In this document: in pieces, positions 8,622-16,125 of the stretch | Layout of the letters: every line of letters starts with the position of its first letter | Numbering within the stretch: position 1 is the stretch's first letter | Origin: Sphingomonas sp. | Lineage (GTDB): Bacteria; Pseudomonadota; Alphaproteobacteria; Sphingomonadales; Sphingomonadaceae | Length of the DNA: 37,560 nt | Direction of reading: 5' to 3' | NCBI RefSeq assembly: GCF_025353885.1 | Contig: NZ_JANXNX010000016.1 | Span: 1 to 37,560 of the forward strand | Notes under the pieces: generated by a model | Told to the model about the DNA's origin: nothing | The model's database searches: none | What the model saw: only the letters and a program-made list of their open reading frames with translations | Program-made: the position numbers and the translations under genes

Positions 8622-9197
8622 ATGGCACTCGGTCCCCGGCTGAAGGTCTATCGCACTCCTATCGGTTTTCACGATGCCTATGTTGCCGCTCCCAGCCAGA
8701 AGGCGGCGTTGGAGGCGTGGGGCAGTGACAGTAACCTGTTCGCCCAGAAAACGGCCGAGTTGGTGACCGATGCGGCATTGAGCGCCGAGCCGCTGGCCCA
8801 TCCGGGAACTGTCATCAAACGATTGCGCGGTACGGTTGCCGAGCAGATCGCTGCGCTTCCGCCCGATGTGACAAGGCCACGTAAAGCTAACGAGGTCGAG
8901 CCGATTGACCGTGGTCAGCCGACCCGCGCGGTGAAGACGAGCACAAGAGCAAAGATTCTCGGACGGTCAAAGCCCCGACCCGATCGCGCAGCTTTGATCT
9001 CAGCTGAAAAGGCATTGGAATATGCTATGTCGGCTCATGTGACCGAGCAAAAGAAGCTCAAAAATCGGCAAGCTGCCCTGGAACGCGAAAAGCGTGACAT
9101 GGACCGCAATAATCGCCAGCGAATCGAAACGCTGGAGGACGATCGCGCCAGGGCCGAAGCCGCATATGGCAAGGTGATGAAAGCCTGGCAGCGATAA
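8622..9197 (+). CDS. Hypothetical protein with C-terminal coiled coil
   Basis: A 191-residue protein that I do not recognise. The first 90 residues look globular (RLKVYRTPIGFHDAYVAAPS, QKAALEAWGSDSNLFAQKTA). Residues 95-125 are basic and probably unstructured. The last 60 form a charged helical region (EQKKLKNRQAALEREKRDMD) typical of a coiled coil. There is no signal peptide or membrane segment. The sequence resembles small sphingomonad proteins loosely labelled as envelope biogenesis or TolA-like in annotations, but this is impression only. It starts four bases after the PAP2 phosphatase stop, so a linked role is plausible. Two hairpins follow its stop. Confidence 0.7.
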   Translation: MALGPRLKVYRTPIGFHDAYVAAPSQKAALEAWGSDSNLFAQKTAELVTDAALSAEPLAHPGTVIKRLRGTVAEQIAALPPDVTRPRKANEVEPIDRGQPTRAVKTSTRAKILGRSKPRPDRAALISAEKALEYAMSAHVTEQKKLKNRQAALEREKRDMDRNNRQRIETLEDDRARAEAAYGKVMKAWQR

Positions 9198-9212
9198 CCG
9201 GCAGCGTGGCAG

Positions 9213-9265
9213 GGAACGCACCGTTCCCCCTTTAGCGCCCCGCCGCCAATCACGGCAGCGGGGCC
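9213..9265. terminator. Double hairpin between convergent genes
   Basis: Two hairpins follow each other. GGGAACG (9213-9219) pairs with CGTTCCC (9223-9229) around a 3-base loop. GCCCCGC (9238-9244) pairs with GCGGGGC (9259-9265), with an inner GCC/GGC pair. They fill the space between the convergent genes ending at 9197 and 9275, so they probably end transcription from both sides. Neither has a long T-run; function as terminators is inferred from position and stem strength. Confidence 0.6.
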
Positions 9266-9274
9266 GGCACCCGA

Positions 9275-9916
9275 TTAGTTGGGCGTCGTCGTAACCGTCG
9301 TCGTTGTCTTTTCCGAAACTGCCGGAGCCGTCCGCGTGGTTCGCTTAACCACCCGACGCACCGGCGCGCGTTTTACCGTGCGGGCGGGAGCGACCTGCTT
9401 CACCGTTTCGGTCGTTACTGTCGTCGTCGGCGGCGCTGGCGCTGCGATTACCACGGGCGGTGTGGCGCGCGCGGCGGCGGCATCGCTTGCGGCTGCGGCG
9501 GCGGATTGCTGGGCGGCGTCGGCGCGTGCGTTGGCCATTGCGGCATCCTGCTGCGCAGCGGCGGCGGTGGCTTCGGTATTGGCCCGTTGCGCGCGCTCGG
9601 CATTCATCCGGTTTTTTTGCGCTTCACCAATAGCAAGGTCGGCGGTGGTAGATGCGTGGTTGGCAGCGGCGATGGCCTCTTCCTTGTGCCCACGGGCCAG
9701 ATTTTCGCGCGCGGCACGGAGCGCGGCCTGGGCTTCGGCCTGCAAACGCGGAACTTCGCCATTCGCGCCAAGCTTGTTCGCGGCATCAATCTTGCCGGTC
9801 GCCTCGGCAATCGCTGCACGTGCGCGGTCGGCCTTGCCCTCGGCTAACGCGGGCGTCGTAACCAACAACAATGCCGACAGTGCGGCAGTGCGGAATAACG
9901 GGTTTGGGCGACTCAT
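9275..9916 (-). CDS. Secreted alanine-rich coiled-coil protein, function unknown
   Basis: A 213-residue exported protein. The N-terminus (RTAALSALLLVTTPALAEGK) is a clear Sec signal peptide cut after ALA. Residues 25-150 are Ala/Glu/Arg-rich and helical, with a DUF4398-like pattern (QAALRAARENLARGHKEEAI). The last 60 residues are Pro/Thr/Val/Arg-rich (PPTTTVTTETVKQVAP) and end in a TTTTVTTTPN tail. It probably resides in the periplasm, perhaps bound to the envelope. ATG 9916 is chosen because GGAG stands ten bases upstream and the signal peptide begins there. An EcfG-like promoter lies 35-59 bases upstream, which would place it in the general stress response. DUF4398-type proteins have no firm function. 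Confidence 0.75.
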   Translation of the reverse strand: MSRPNPLFRTAALSALLLVTTPALAEGKADRARAAIAEATGKIDAANKLGANGEVPRLQAEAQAALRAARENLARGHKEEAIAAANHASTTADLAIGEAQKNRMNAERAQRANTEATAAAAQQDAAMANARADAAQQSAAAAASDAAAARATPPVVIAAPAPPTTTVTTETVKQVAPARTVKRAPVRRVVKRTTRTAPAVSEKTTTTVTTTPN

Positions 9917-9950
9917 AGTTACATCTCCATAACGTTTCTGGTGTCGGCTA

Positions 9951-9975
9951 AACCCGTATCGGCGGACGAGGTTCC
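9951..9975 (-). promoter_or_regulatory. Candidate EcfG (general stress response) promoter
   Basis: Read on the minus strand, GGAAC (9975-9971) is followed after 16 bases by GGTT (9954-9951). The alphaproteobacterial EcfG sigma consensus is GGAAC-N16/17-CGTT, so this matches eight or nine positions including the full -35 element. A transcript starting about seven bases further would have a leader of some 25-30 bases with the GGAG ribosome binding site of the gene starting at 9916. The match is by eye and short motifs of this kind occur by chance. Confidence 0.4.
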
Positions 9976-10063
9976 GGATTGCGGCGTGCTGGCATCCGGT
10001 GTTGCCCCGTGGCACCGACAAACCTTCGCTTGCGACGCCCTTCGGTTAGGATATGAAACCGCA

Positions 10064-11038
10064 ATGACTGTTCTCTCCCCCCTGTTCGACAAGCTCCGGC
10101 TTCCCATCATCGCGGCCCCGTTGTTCATCGTGTCGGGGCCGGACCTGGTCATCGCCCAGTGCAAGGCGGGCATCGTCGGTTCGTTTCCGGCGCTGAATGC
10201 GCGGCCGGCGGGGGTTCTGGACGAATGGCTGCACCGCATTACCGAGGAACTGGCGGCGCACAATCGCGCGCATCCCGACCGTCCGGCGGCACCCTATGCG
10301 GTCAATCAGATTGTCCATAAATCGAACGATCGTCTGGAAACCGACCTGATGGTCTGCGCCAAATGGCAGGTGCCGATTACGATCACCTCTCTGGGTGCGC
10401 GTGAGGAATTGAACACGGCAGTCCATGGCTGGGGCGGCATCGTGCTGCACGACATCATCAACGATAAATTTGCGCGCAAGGCTGTCGACAAGGGGGCCGA
10501 TGGCCTAATTGCGGTCGCGGCGGGTGCCGGTGGCCATGCCGGGGTCCAGTCACCCTTTGCGCTCGTCTCCGAAATCCGCGAATGGTTCGACGGGCCGCTC
10601 GCCTTGTCGGGAGCCATTGCCAATGGCCGGTCGGTGCTGGCGGCACAGGCGGTGGGCGCGGACTTCGCCTATATCGGTTCGGCCTTCATCGCCACGACCG
10701 AGGCCAATGCCGAGGACGACTATAAGCAGGGCATTGTCGACGGCCACGCGGCCGATATCGTTTATTCCAGCCTGTTTACCGGTGTTTCGGGCAATTATTT
10801 GCGCGAATCGATCGAACGCGCAGGGCTTGACCCAGACAATTTGCCCGAGGGCGATTACAAGACGATGGACTTCGGGGCGTCGGCCAACACATCAAAGAAG
10901 GCGTGGCGCGACATCTGGGGGTCAGGCCAGGGCATCGGGTCGGTCACCGTCGTCGAAAGCGTCGCTGATCGCGTGGATCGTCTGGAGCGTGAATATCGGG
11001 CGGCGAAGGTGGAACTGGACGCGAAATACCGGGCCTAG
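10064..11038 (+). CDS. Nitronate monooxygenase / 2-nitropropane dioxygenase family
   Basis: A 324-residue FMN-dependent TIM-barrel enzyme of the nitronate monooxygenase family, which oxidises alkyl nitronates such as propionate-3-nitronate with O2. Family marks are the N-terminal LRLPIIAAPLFIVSGPDLVI, the phosphate-binding GAGGHAG at about 149-155, the strand LALSGAIANGRSVLAA, and DFAYIGSAFIATTEA near the C-terminus. A helical tail (DRVDRLEREYRAAKVELDAK) extends beyond the core. ATG 10064 is used; AGGA lies rather far upstream (about 12 bases) and the open frame extends to 9941 without better starts. Its substrate is not certain, as many members act on unknown compounds or as enoyl reductases. 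It is transcribed toward fabG and is not part of the nitrate cluster. Confidence 0.88.
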   Translation: MTVLSPLFDKLRLPIIAAPLFIVSGPDLVIAQCKAGIVGSFPALNARPAGVLDEWLHRITEELAAHNRAHPDRPAAPYAVNQIVHKSNDRLETDLMVCAKWQVPITITSLGAREELNTAVHGWGGIVLHDIINDKFARKAVDKGADGLIAVAAGAGGHAGVQSPFALVSEIREWFDGPLALSGAIANGRSVLAAQAVGADFAYIGSAFIATTEANAEDDYKQGIVDGHAADIVYSSLFTGVSGNYLRESIERAGLDPDNLPEGDYKTMDFGASANTSKKAWRDIWGSGQGIGSVTVVESVADRVDRLEREYRAAKVELDAKYRA

Positions 11039-11089
11039 GCCGGCCTAGCTAAGCCGGGGTAGCGCGGGTTTCCCTGTCCTACACCGGGT

Positions 11090-11131
11090 GGTTCATGCTT
11101 GAAACGAGGCTTGCTCTTTCAACCGTGAACC
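11090..11131. terminator. Interrupted perfect palindrome between convergent genes
   Basis: GGTTCA (11090-11095) pairs with TGAACC (11126-11131). Inside, TTGAAA (11099-11104) pairs with TTTCAA (11117-11122), with three-base internal loops (TGC/CCG) between. It lies in the 175-base gap between the convergent nitronate monooxygenase and fabG genes. Position favours a bidirectional terminator, but the stems are AT-rich for such a high-GC genome and no T-run follows, so a protein-binding site or a repeat remnant is possible. Confidence 0.4.
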
Positions 11132-11213
11132 GCCCTCTTCCCGCGCACGTTCGATAATTTCCTACCCGCGACACAAACGATCCCATCCACTGCGATTTCT
11201 GTGACTCTAAAGG

Positions 11214-11951
11214 TCAGATCATGGCCATTCCGCCATTCACATGGATGGTCTGCCCGGTCACATATCCGGCATCGCGGCTTGCCAGATAGACGACGGCGGC
11301 GGCGACATCGGCCCCCTCGCCCAGTTTCCCGGCGGGGATGCGCGTCGTCAGCGCTGCCTTTTGCGCCTCGGGCAAGGCATCGGTCATGGCCGAAGTGATA
11401 AATCCCGGTGCGACGCAATTGACCGTGATGTTGCGGCTCGCCAGTTCCTGCGCCAGCGCCTTCGACATCGCGGTCAGGCCCCCCTTCGACGCCGCATAAT
11501 TGGCCTGGCCCGGATTACCGGTCGCTCCGACCACGCTGGTAATCGAGACGATCCGTCCGAAGCGTGCCTTCATCATCGGCTTCGACGCCGCCCGGATAAG
11601 CCGAAACGCGGCTTCCAGGTTGACCCGAAGCACCGTGTCCCACTCCTCGTCCTTCATTCGCATGACCAGATTGTCGCGAGTGACGCCGGCATTGTTGACC
11701 AATATGTCCAGCCGCCCGCCCAGCGCCTCGACCGCGCGCGGGACCAGCCCGTCGACTTGCGCCGCGTCCGACAGGTCGCACGGCACAATCACGGCTCCCG
11801 CAATTTCGGCTGCCACGGCCGTCAGCGCTTCCTCGCGCGTGCCCGACAGTGCCACCGTCGCGCCCCGCTCTGCCAGCGCCTTGGCCACGGCGGAACCGAT
11901 CCCGCCCGAAGCGCCGGTTACCAGCGCCGTCATGCCTGTCAGGTCGAACAT
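11214..11951 (-). CDS. fabG: 3-oxoacyl-[acyl-carrier-protein] reductase
   Basis: A 245-residue short-chain dehydrogenase. It reduces 3-oxoacyl-ACP to 3-hydroxyacyl-ACP with NADPH in the elongation cycle of fatty acid synthesis. TGASGGIG at about 12-19 is the cofactor-binding motif and NNAG follows near residue 87. The Ser of SITSVVGATG and the Tyr and Lys of NYAASK form the catalytic set. GFITSAMTDALP and the C-terminal HVNGGMAMI are typical of FabG. ATG 11951 has a GGAG ribosome binding site about nine bases upstream. The gene follows fabD by 14 bases on the same strand, the standard fabD-fabG order. Confidence 0.96.
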   Translation of the reverse strand: MFDLTGMTALVTGASGGIGSAVAKALAERGATVALSGTREEALTAVAAEIAGAVIVPCDLSDAAQVDGLVPRAVEALGGRLDILVNNAGVTRDNLVMRMKDEEWDTVLRVNLEAAFRLIRAASKPMMKARFGRIVSITSVVGATGNPGQANYAASKGGLTAMSKALAQELASRNITVNCVAPGFITSAMTDALPEAQKAALTTRIPAGKLGEGADVAAAVVYLASRDAGYVTGQTIHVNGGMAMI

Positions 11952-11965
11952 CTTTATCTCCAGGG

Positions 11966-12901
11966 TCAAAGTGTGGCCAGCAACGCTTCGATGTCGTTCA
12001 TCGTTACGATGCTCGTCGTTTTCATGTCGGGTGATATGCGGCGGACCATCGGGCCGAGCACCTTGCCGCCGAATTCGACGATTTCGGTAACGCCGGCATC
12101 CCACATCGCCTCGACGCTTTCACGCCAGCGGACCGTGCCGGTGACCTGCTGGACCAGCAGGTCGCGGATCATGTTCGGGTCGGACACCTGCGCCGCCGTC
12201 ACATTGGCAAAGACCGGCACCAGAGGCGACTGGATCCGCGCGGTGGCCAGGGCTTTGGCCATGACGTCGGCTGCGGGCGCCATCAGCGCGCAGTGGAACG
12301 GTGCCGACACCGGCAGCAACATCGCCCGCTTGGCCCCCTTTTCCTTTGCAATTTCAATGGCGCGATCGACGGCATCGCTATGGCCCGACACCACGACCTG
12401 CCCGCCGCCATTGTCGTTTGCCGCTTCGCAGACTTCGCCCTGCGCGGCTTCTTCGGCAACCGCTCTGGCCGTTTCGAAATCGAGGCCGAGCAGCACCGCC
12501 ATCGCACCCTCGCCCACCGGCACCGCCGTCTGCATCGCCTGGCCGCGCGTTTTCAGCAGCCGCGCCGTGGTTGGCAGATCGATGGCTTCGGCGGCACACA
12601 GCGCAGTATATTCGCCCAGCGAATGCCCGGCGACGAACGACGCCTTGTCCGACAGCTTGGTGTTGCCCTCCCGCTCCAGCACCCGCAGCGTCGCCATCGC
12701 GTTCGCCATGATCGCGGGCTGGGCGTTCTCGGTCAGCGTCAGGTCGCGCTCGAAACCCTCGGTCATCAGGCGATACAGGTGCTGGTCGAGCGCATCGTCG
12801 ACTTCCTGGAACACCGCCCGGGCAATCGGGCTGGCCTCCGCAAGCGCCTTGCCCATGCCGATCGACTGGCTCCCTTGGCCAGGAAATATAAACGCCTTCA
12901 T
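11966..12901 (-). CDS. fabD: Malonyl-CoA:ACP transacylase
   Basis: A 311-residue acyltransferase that moves malonyl from CoA to acyl carrier protein, supplying the two-carbon donor for fatty acid synthesis. MKAFIFPGQGSQSIGMG is the conserved N-terminus. GHSLGEY near residue 92 holds the nucleophilic serine, and the histidine of PVSAPFHCALM near 202 is the catalytic base. The C-terminal EFGGKVLGPMVRRI is also typical. ATG 12901 is preceded by AGAGGAG at good spacing; the longer open frame runs into the divergent rpsF promoter region and is not used. It is cotranscribed with fabG and divergent from the rpsF operon. Confidence 0.96.
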   Translation of the reverse strand: MKAFIFPGQGSQSIGMGKALAEASPIARAVFQEVDDALDQHLYRLMTEGFERDLTLTENAQPAIMANAMATLRVLEREGNTKLSDKASFVAGHSLGEYTALCAAEAIDLPTTARLLKTRGQAMQTAVPVGEGAMAVLLGLDFETARAVAEEAAQGEVCEAANDNGGGQVVVSGHSDAVDRAIEIAKEKGAKRAMLLPVSAPFHCALMAPAADVMAKALATARIQSPLVPVFANVTAAQVSDPNMIRDLLVQQVTGTVRWRESVEAMWDAGVTEIVEFGGKVLGPMVRRISPDMKTTSIVTMNDIEALLATL

Positions 12902-13051
12902 ACCGCACTCCTCTTTCCGGTTCGTTAGGCAGGCGGCACCGCCTTGCCAAGTCCGGGCGTTTCCTCCATAGGCCCGCCTCTCAAGAAAGCCGGAGGGTCG
13001 GGACGCATGGTGCGCCCGGCAGCGATCGGTCAGGAACAAGGACGATCAAGC

Positions 13052-13492
13052 ATGGCTCTTTACGAGCATGTGTTTCTCGCGCGTCAGGATCTGGCTCAAG
13101 CCCAGGTCGATACGCTGGCAGAAACCGCTACTAAAATCATCGAGGACAATGGTGGCAAGGTCATCAAGACCGAAACGTGGGGCCTGCGTTCGCTGGCTTA
13201 CCGGATCGCGAAGAACCGCAAGGCGCATTATGTCATGCTCGAATTCGACGCACCGACCAACGTGCCGATCGAGCTGGAACGCCAAACTCAGATTAACGAA
13301 GACGTGCTGCGTTACATGACGCTGCGGGTCGACGAGCATGAGGCTGGCCCGTCGGCCATGATGCGTCGCTCCGAACGTTCGGAGCGGAGCGATCGTGGTG
13401 ACCGCGGCGACCGTGGTGATCGTCCCCGTCGCGATCGTGATGATCGTCCCCGTGAAGACCGGCCCCGTCGCGACGACGCTGAAGCCGCTTAA
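13052..13492 (+). CDS. rpsF: 30S ribosomal protein S6 with repetitive RGD-rich tail
   Basis: A 146-residue S6, first gene of the rpsF-rpsR-rplI operon. Residues 1-100 form the conserved S6 fold ([40 protein letters not shown]). The remaining 45 residues are a low-complexity charged tail of [15 protein letters not shown] and [14 protein letters not shown] units, longer than in E. coli, where the tail carries added glutamates. AAGGA stands about eleven bases before ATG 13052. S6 binds S18 on the platform of the small subunit. Eleven bases separate it from rpsR. Confidence 0.97.
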   Translation: MALYEHVFLARQDLAQAQVDTLAETATKIIEDNGGKVIKTETWGLRSLAYRIAKNRKAHYVMLEFDAPTNVPIELERQTQINEDVLRYMTLRVDEHEAGPSAMMRRSERSERSDRGDRGDRGDRPRRDRDDRPREDRPRRDDAEAA

Positions 13493-13503
13493 GGATATTT
13501 GAT

Positions 13504-13728
13504 ATGGCCCGCCCATTTTTCCGCCGCCGCAAAAGCTGCCCTTTCTCCGCCAAGGACGCCCCACGGATAGACTATAAGGATGTCCGGTTGCTTCAGGGCT
13601 TCGTGTCCGAGCGTGGCAAGATCGTGCCTTCGCGCATCACCGCCGTCAGTGCCCCAAAACAGCGCGAACTCGCCCAGGCGATCAAGCGTGCGCGGCACAT
13701 CGGTCTCCTTCCCTATATCGTTAAGTAA
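13504..13728 (+). CDS. rpsR: 30S ribosomal protein S18
   Basis: A 74-residue S18, partner of S6 on the 30S platform. [14 protein letters not shown] at the N-terminus, [20 protein letters not shown] in the centre and [13 protein letters not shown] at the C-terminus are diagnostic. AAGGA lies eight bases before ATG 13504. It sits between rpsF and rplI with gaps of 11 bases on each side, consistent with one transcript. Confidence 0.98.
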   Translation: MARPFFRRRKSCPFSAKDAPRIDYKDVRLLQGFVSERGKIVPSRITAVSAPKQRELAQAIKRARHIGLLPYIVK

Positions 13729-13739
13729 GGGCGCATTCG

Positions 13740-14333
13740 ATGGAAGTGATCCTGCTCGAGCGCGTTGAGAAGCTTGGTTCGATTGGTGACGTTGTCACCG
13801 TGAAAAACGGTTTCGCACGCAATTTCCTCCTCCCGAATAAAAAGGCGCTGCGGTCGAACGCTGCCAACCTGAAACTATTCGAAGCAAACAAGGCACGCAT
13901 TGTCGCCGAAAACGACACCCGTCGTGGCGAAGCCGAAACGGCGGCCGAGACGGTCAATGGCGCGTCGGTTACGCTTATCCGTCAGGCATCGAACACCGGC
14001 CAGCTTTACGGCTCCGTCGCGGTGCGTGACATTGTCGAGGCGCTGGAGCTTGAAGGCCATAAGGTCGGCAAGAACCAGGTTGTCCTCGACAAGCCGATCA
14101 AGGCGATTGGCCTGTACGACGTCCGCGTCCAACTGCATCCCGAGGTCGCAGTGACGATCAAGGTCAACGTGGCCCGCAGCCCCGAAGAAGCGGAGCTTCA
14201 GGCTCAGGGCGTTGTTGTCATGGCATCGATGTTCGAGAAGGACGAAGCTGGCTTCACCGAAGATTACGATCCCAACGCCGAACCCGGCGAGATCGTTTCG
14301 GATGCTGACGAAGCTCCAGCGACCGAAGCCTAA
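13740..14333 (+). CDS. rplI: 50S ribosomal protein L9
   Basis: A 197-residue L9, which binds 23S rRNA near the L1 stalk and helps keep the reading frame. The N-terminal domain (MEVILLERVEKLGSIGDVVT, then GFARNFLLPNKKALRS) binds rRNA. A long helix connects to the C-terminal domain (GQLYGSVAVRDIVEALE, IGLYDVRVQLHPEV). E. coli L9 has 149 residues; here about 45 extra acidic residues (MFEKDEAGFTEDYDPNAEPG) form a tail, common in this order. A strong terminator follows 17 bases after the stop. Confidence 0.97.
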   Translation: MEVILLERVEKLGSIGDVVTVKNGFARNFLLPNKKALRSNAANLKLFEANKARIVAENDTRRGEAETAAETVNGASVTLIRQASNTGQLYGSVAVRDIVEALELEGHKVGKNQVVLDKPIKAIGLYDVRVQLHPEVAVTIKVNVARSPEEAELQAQGVVVMASMFEKDEAGFTEDYDPNAEPGEIVSDADEAPATEA

Positions 14334-14350
14334 TAGCTTTGATCTGCTAA

Positions 14351-14392
14351 AACGAAAAGGCCCGGTGGAGCGATCCACCGGGCCTTTTCGTT
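14351..14392. terminator. Perfect 19-bp intrinsic terminator after rplI
   Basis: Bases 14351-14369 and 14374-14392 are exact reverse complements around the four-base loop GCGA. The stem has a GC-rich centre (GGCCCGGTGGA) and A-rich/T-rich ends, so it gives a T-rich 3' side in both directions. It ends the rpsF-rpsR-rplI transcript and could also stop transcripts from the minus-strand DUF2238 gene. Confidence 0.92.
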
Positions 14393-14662
14393 GTTTGGGG
14401 TGAATAGTGGGACAAGGTCCGTTTGTGGTGAAAAGAGGACGGACGAATTTGGGATCGTCGTATAAAAATGCCCCCATTGCGACGGCGGATATGGGCATGA
14501 CGACAAACCCTTAAGACGGGGTTGTCGGACACTTTCTCAAGGCGACAGGGTTGCCGTACATTCAGGCCGGACTTATACCTAAAGAGACCGTTTTTGCAGT
14601 CTCTGCCGAGGGGAGGTGGCGACAAACATGTGTTTGACGTCATCTGTGGCTTGCAAGGAGAT
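14393..14662. other. Intergenic region with short inverted repeats
   Basis: There is no gene in these 270 bases. Two small structures are visible: AGAGAC (14584-14589) against GTCTCT (14598-14603), and CAAACA (14623-14628) against TGTTTG (14631-14636), the latter a near-perfect palindrome with a two-base centre. The segment TGGCGACAAACA-GTGTT around the second recurs at 15422 with one base changed. The region lies downstream of the minus-strand DUF2238 gene and after the rplI terminator. Confidence 0.4.
14618..14636. repeat. Direct repeat copy 1 (TGGCGACAAACA-GTGTT)
   Basis: TGGCGACAAACATGTGTTTG lies downstream of the DUF2238 gene. Its 3' part is a palindrome, CAAACA-TG-TGTTTG. The second copy at 15422-15439 shares 17 of 18 positions (G for T in the centre) but loses the palindrome's last bases. 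It could be an operator pair or the two ends of an inserted unit carrying the DUF2238 gene. Confidence 0.45.
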
Positions 14663-15340
14663 TCATCGTAGTTGCGCGTCGCTCGCTCGTCGGCCGAGCC
14701 AACGTGCTGCAATCGCGGCACCGACGATCGCTGTCGCCATATCCTTTTGCGCGTCCCACGCGTCACCCTGCTGGCCGTTATAATCGTCGGCCATTCCCGG
14801 CGCGAGGATGACGGTCAGCAGCCATTCAAAGATTTCGTACAGAGCGCTTACCGCGCCGACGAACAAGAATGCTGTCCATAAGCTGGCCCGCCATCCCATT
14901 CGGGAATACCGTCGCATCGCCTCAGCGAAAGGGAGCACCCACAGCAATCCGAAGGTCAAATGCACCAAGCGATCATACCCATTGCGAGCAAGCCCGAATG
15001 CTCCGCTAATCGTGTGACCAGTGAGCAACTGCGCCCATTCGTCATAGGGCACGTTCGAATAAGTGTAGCGCCCGCCGAGGGTGTGCAGCAGCCAGAAAAG
15101 CAGCAACGCTCCCACTGCCTTGTTAGACAAGGGCCAACGAGCAAGCAGTATCGGCGCGGCGAGGATAAGCAGCACCGTTGGCACATGCTGGAGCGGCGCA
15201 ATTTCCGGATAAGGTTGGCGGATATTGGCCAAAACCACGGCAAACGCGAGTATAAGTAGGGCTGCGAGCTGCCGTCCGGAAAGCCTGTGCCAAGCATTGA
15301 AGTAACTGGTCATTCGAATGCGATGGCAGCGCGACTCCAT
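14663..15340 (-). CDS. DUF2238 (YjdF-like) integral membrane protein
   Basis: A 225-residue membrane protein of the DUF2238 family (E. coli YjdF). Four to six transmembrane segments are visible: LAALLILAFAVVLANI near 30-45, VPTVLLILAAPILLARW, VGALLLFWLLHTLGG, LVHLTFGLLWVLPFAEAM, and LWTAFLFVGAVSALYEIFEW. Conserved polar sites are HTLGGRYTYSNVPYDEW and the C-terminal GQQGDAWDAQKDMATAIVGA. The family has no established function. ATG 15340 is given, but ATG 15313 (MTSYFNAW) is equally possible; neither has a clear Shine-Dalgarno sequence. It stands alone, and both flanks carry the same TGGCGACAAACA repeat. Confidence 0.85.
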   Translation of the reverse strand: MESRCHRIRMTSYFNAWHRLSGRQLAALLILAFAVVLANIRQPYPEIAPLQHVPTVLLILAAPILLARWPLSNKAVGALLLFWLLHTLGGRYTYSNVPYDEWAQLLTGHTISGAFGLARNGYDRLVHLTFGLLWVLPFAEAMRRYSRMGWRASLWTAFLFVGAVSALYEIFEWLLTVILAPGMADDYNGQQGDAWDAQKDMATAIVGAAIAARWLGRRASDAQLR

Positions 15341-15421
15341 CAAGGAAAGTAGTTTGGAAACTAGACGTCACTTTACCAGTTGGTGCAGTGCACCCCTTAC
15401 GTGTCGGTGGCCTCATTTGGC

Positions 15422-15439
15422 TGGCGACAAACAGGTGTT
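15422..15439. repeat. Direct repeat copy 2 (TGGCGACAAACA-GTGTT)
   Basis: TGGCGACAAACAGGTGTT lies about 80 bases upstream of the DUF2238 start and some 80 bases past the folE stop. It is in the same orientation as copy 1, so the pair brackets the DUF2238 gene as direct repeats about 800 bases apart. Confidence 0.45.
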
Positions 15440-15519
15440 CCCATTAAGCTCGGCAAACGACTTACAAGCGTTGCGATTCAATCTAATTTCTGATTTTTGG
15501 CGAAAACAGTCGTTACCGC

Positions 15520-16125
15520 TCAATACCCCATCAGCTTCAGAACTTCGCTTCGGCTCCGCGGGTCCTCCAGAAAACATCCCAGCAACCGGCTCGTCGTCAT
15601 GGACACACCCGGCGTGCGAACGCCGCGCCCCGTCATGCAACCATGCGTCGCCTCGATCACCACCGCGACCCCCTGCGGATGCAGATTGTCCCAGATTGAC
15701 TGCGCGACCTGCGCCGTCAGTCGCTCCTGAACCTGCAGCCTGCGGGCATAGCCATATAATACGCGCGCCAGTTTTGAGATGCCGACAACCCGATCCTGCG
15801 GCATATAGGCGATCGAAGCCTTGCCGACGATCGGTGCCATATGGTGTTCGCAATGCGACTGGAATGGGATGTCTTTCAACAGGACCAGTTCGTTGTAACC
15901 TCCAACTTCTTCGAAGGTACGCGACAGGTGATAGCCTGGGTCTTCGTTGTAACCCTCGCAATATTCCTTCCACGCCCGCGCGACGCGTTTAGGCGTATCA
16001 AGCAAGCCTTCGCGATCCGGGTCGTCCCCCGCCCAGGAGATCAGCGTCCGGATCGCATCCTCGACATGCTGCGGAACCGGCAGTTTTGGCACGGGCGTGT
16101 TGGTAGAGGCCGTCATGTTTTCCAT
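15520..16125 (-). CDS. folE: GTP cyclohydrolase I
   Basis: A 201-residue GTP cyclohydrolase I, which turns GTP into 7,8-dihydroneopterin triphosphate, the first step to tetrahydrofolate and also to queuosine-type precursors. Zinc ligands are C92 and H95 in SHCEHH and C163 in HGCMTGRG. Other signatures are DTPKRVARAWKEY, YMPQDRVVGISKLARVLYGY and RLTAQVAQSIWDNLHPQGV. The open frame begins at ATG 16125; ATG 16116 (MTASTNT) is an alternative with GGA five to eight bases upstream, and is perhaps the true start. It stands alone between DUF2238 and a divergent TonB-dependent receptor. Confidence 0.96.
   Translation of the reverse strand: MENMTASTNTPVPKLPVPQHVEDAIRTLISWAGDDPDREGLLDTPKRVARAWKEYCEGYNEDPGYHLSRTFEEVGGYNELVLLKDIPFQSHCEHHMAPIVGKASIAYMPQDRVVGISKLARVLYGYARRLQVQERLTAQVAQSIWDNLHPQGVAVVIEATHGCMTGRGVRTPGVSMTTSRLLGCFLEDPRSRSEVLKLMGY

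Noticed and set aside
10064-11038. Link between nitronate monooxygenase and the nitrate assimilation cluster
   Set aside because: It is about 9 kb away, on the opposite strand, with fatty acid and ribosomal genes between; shared nitrogen chemistry alone is not evidence.
11241-12971. A 576-codon plus-strand open frame across fabG and fabD
   Set aside because: It is a shadow of two unmistakable minus-strand genes and has no recognisable protein features.
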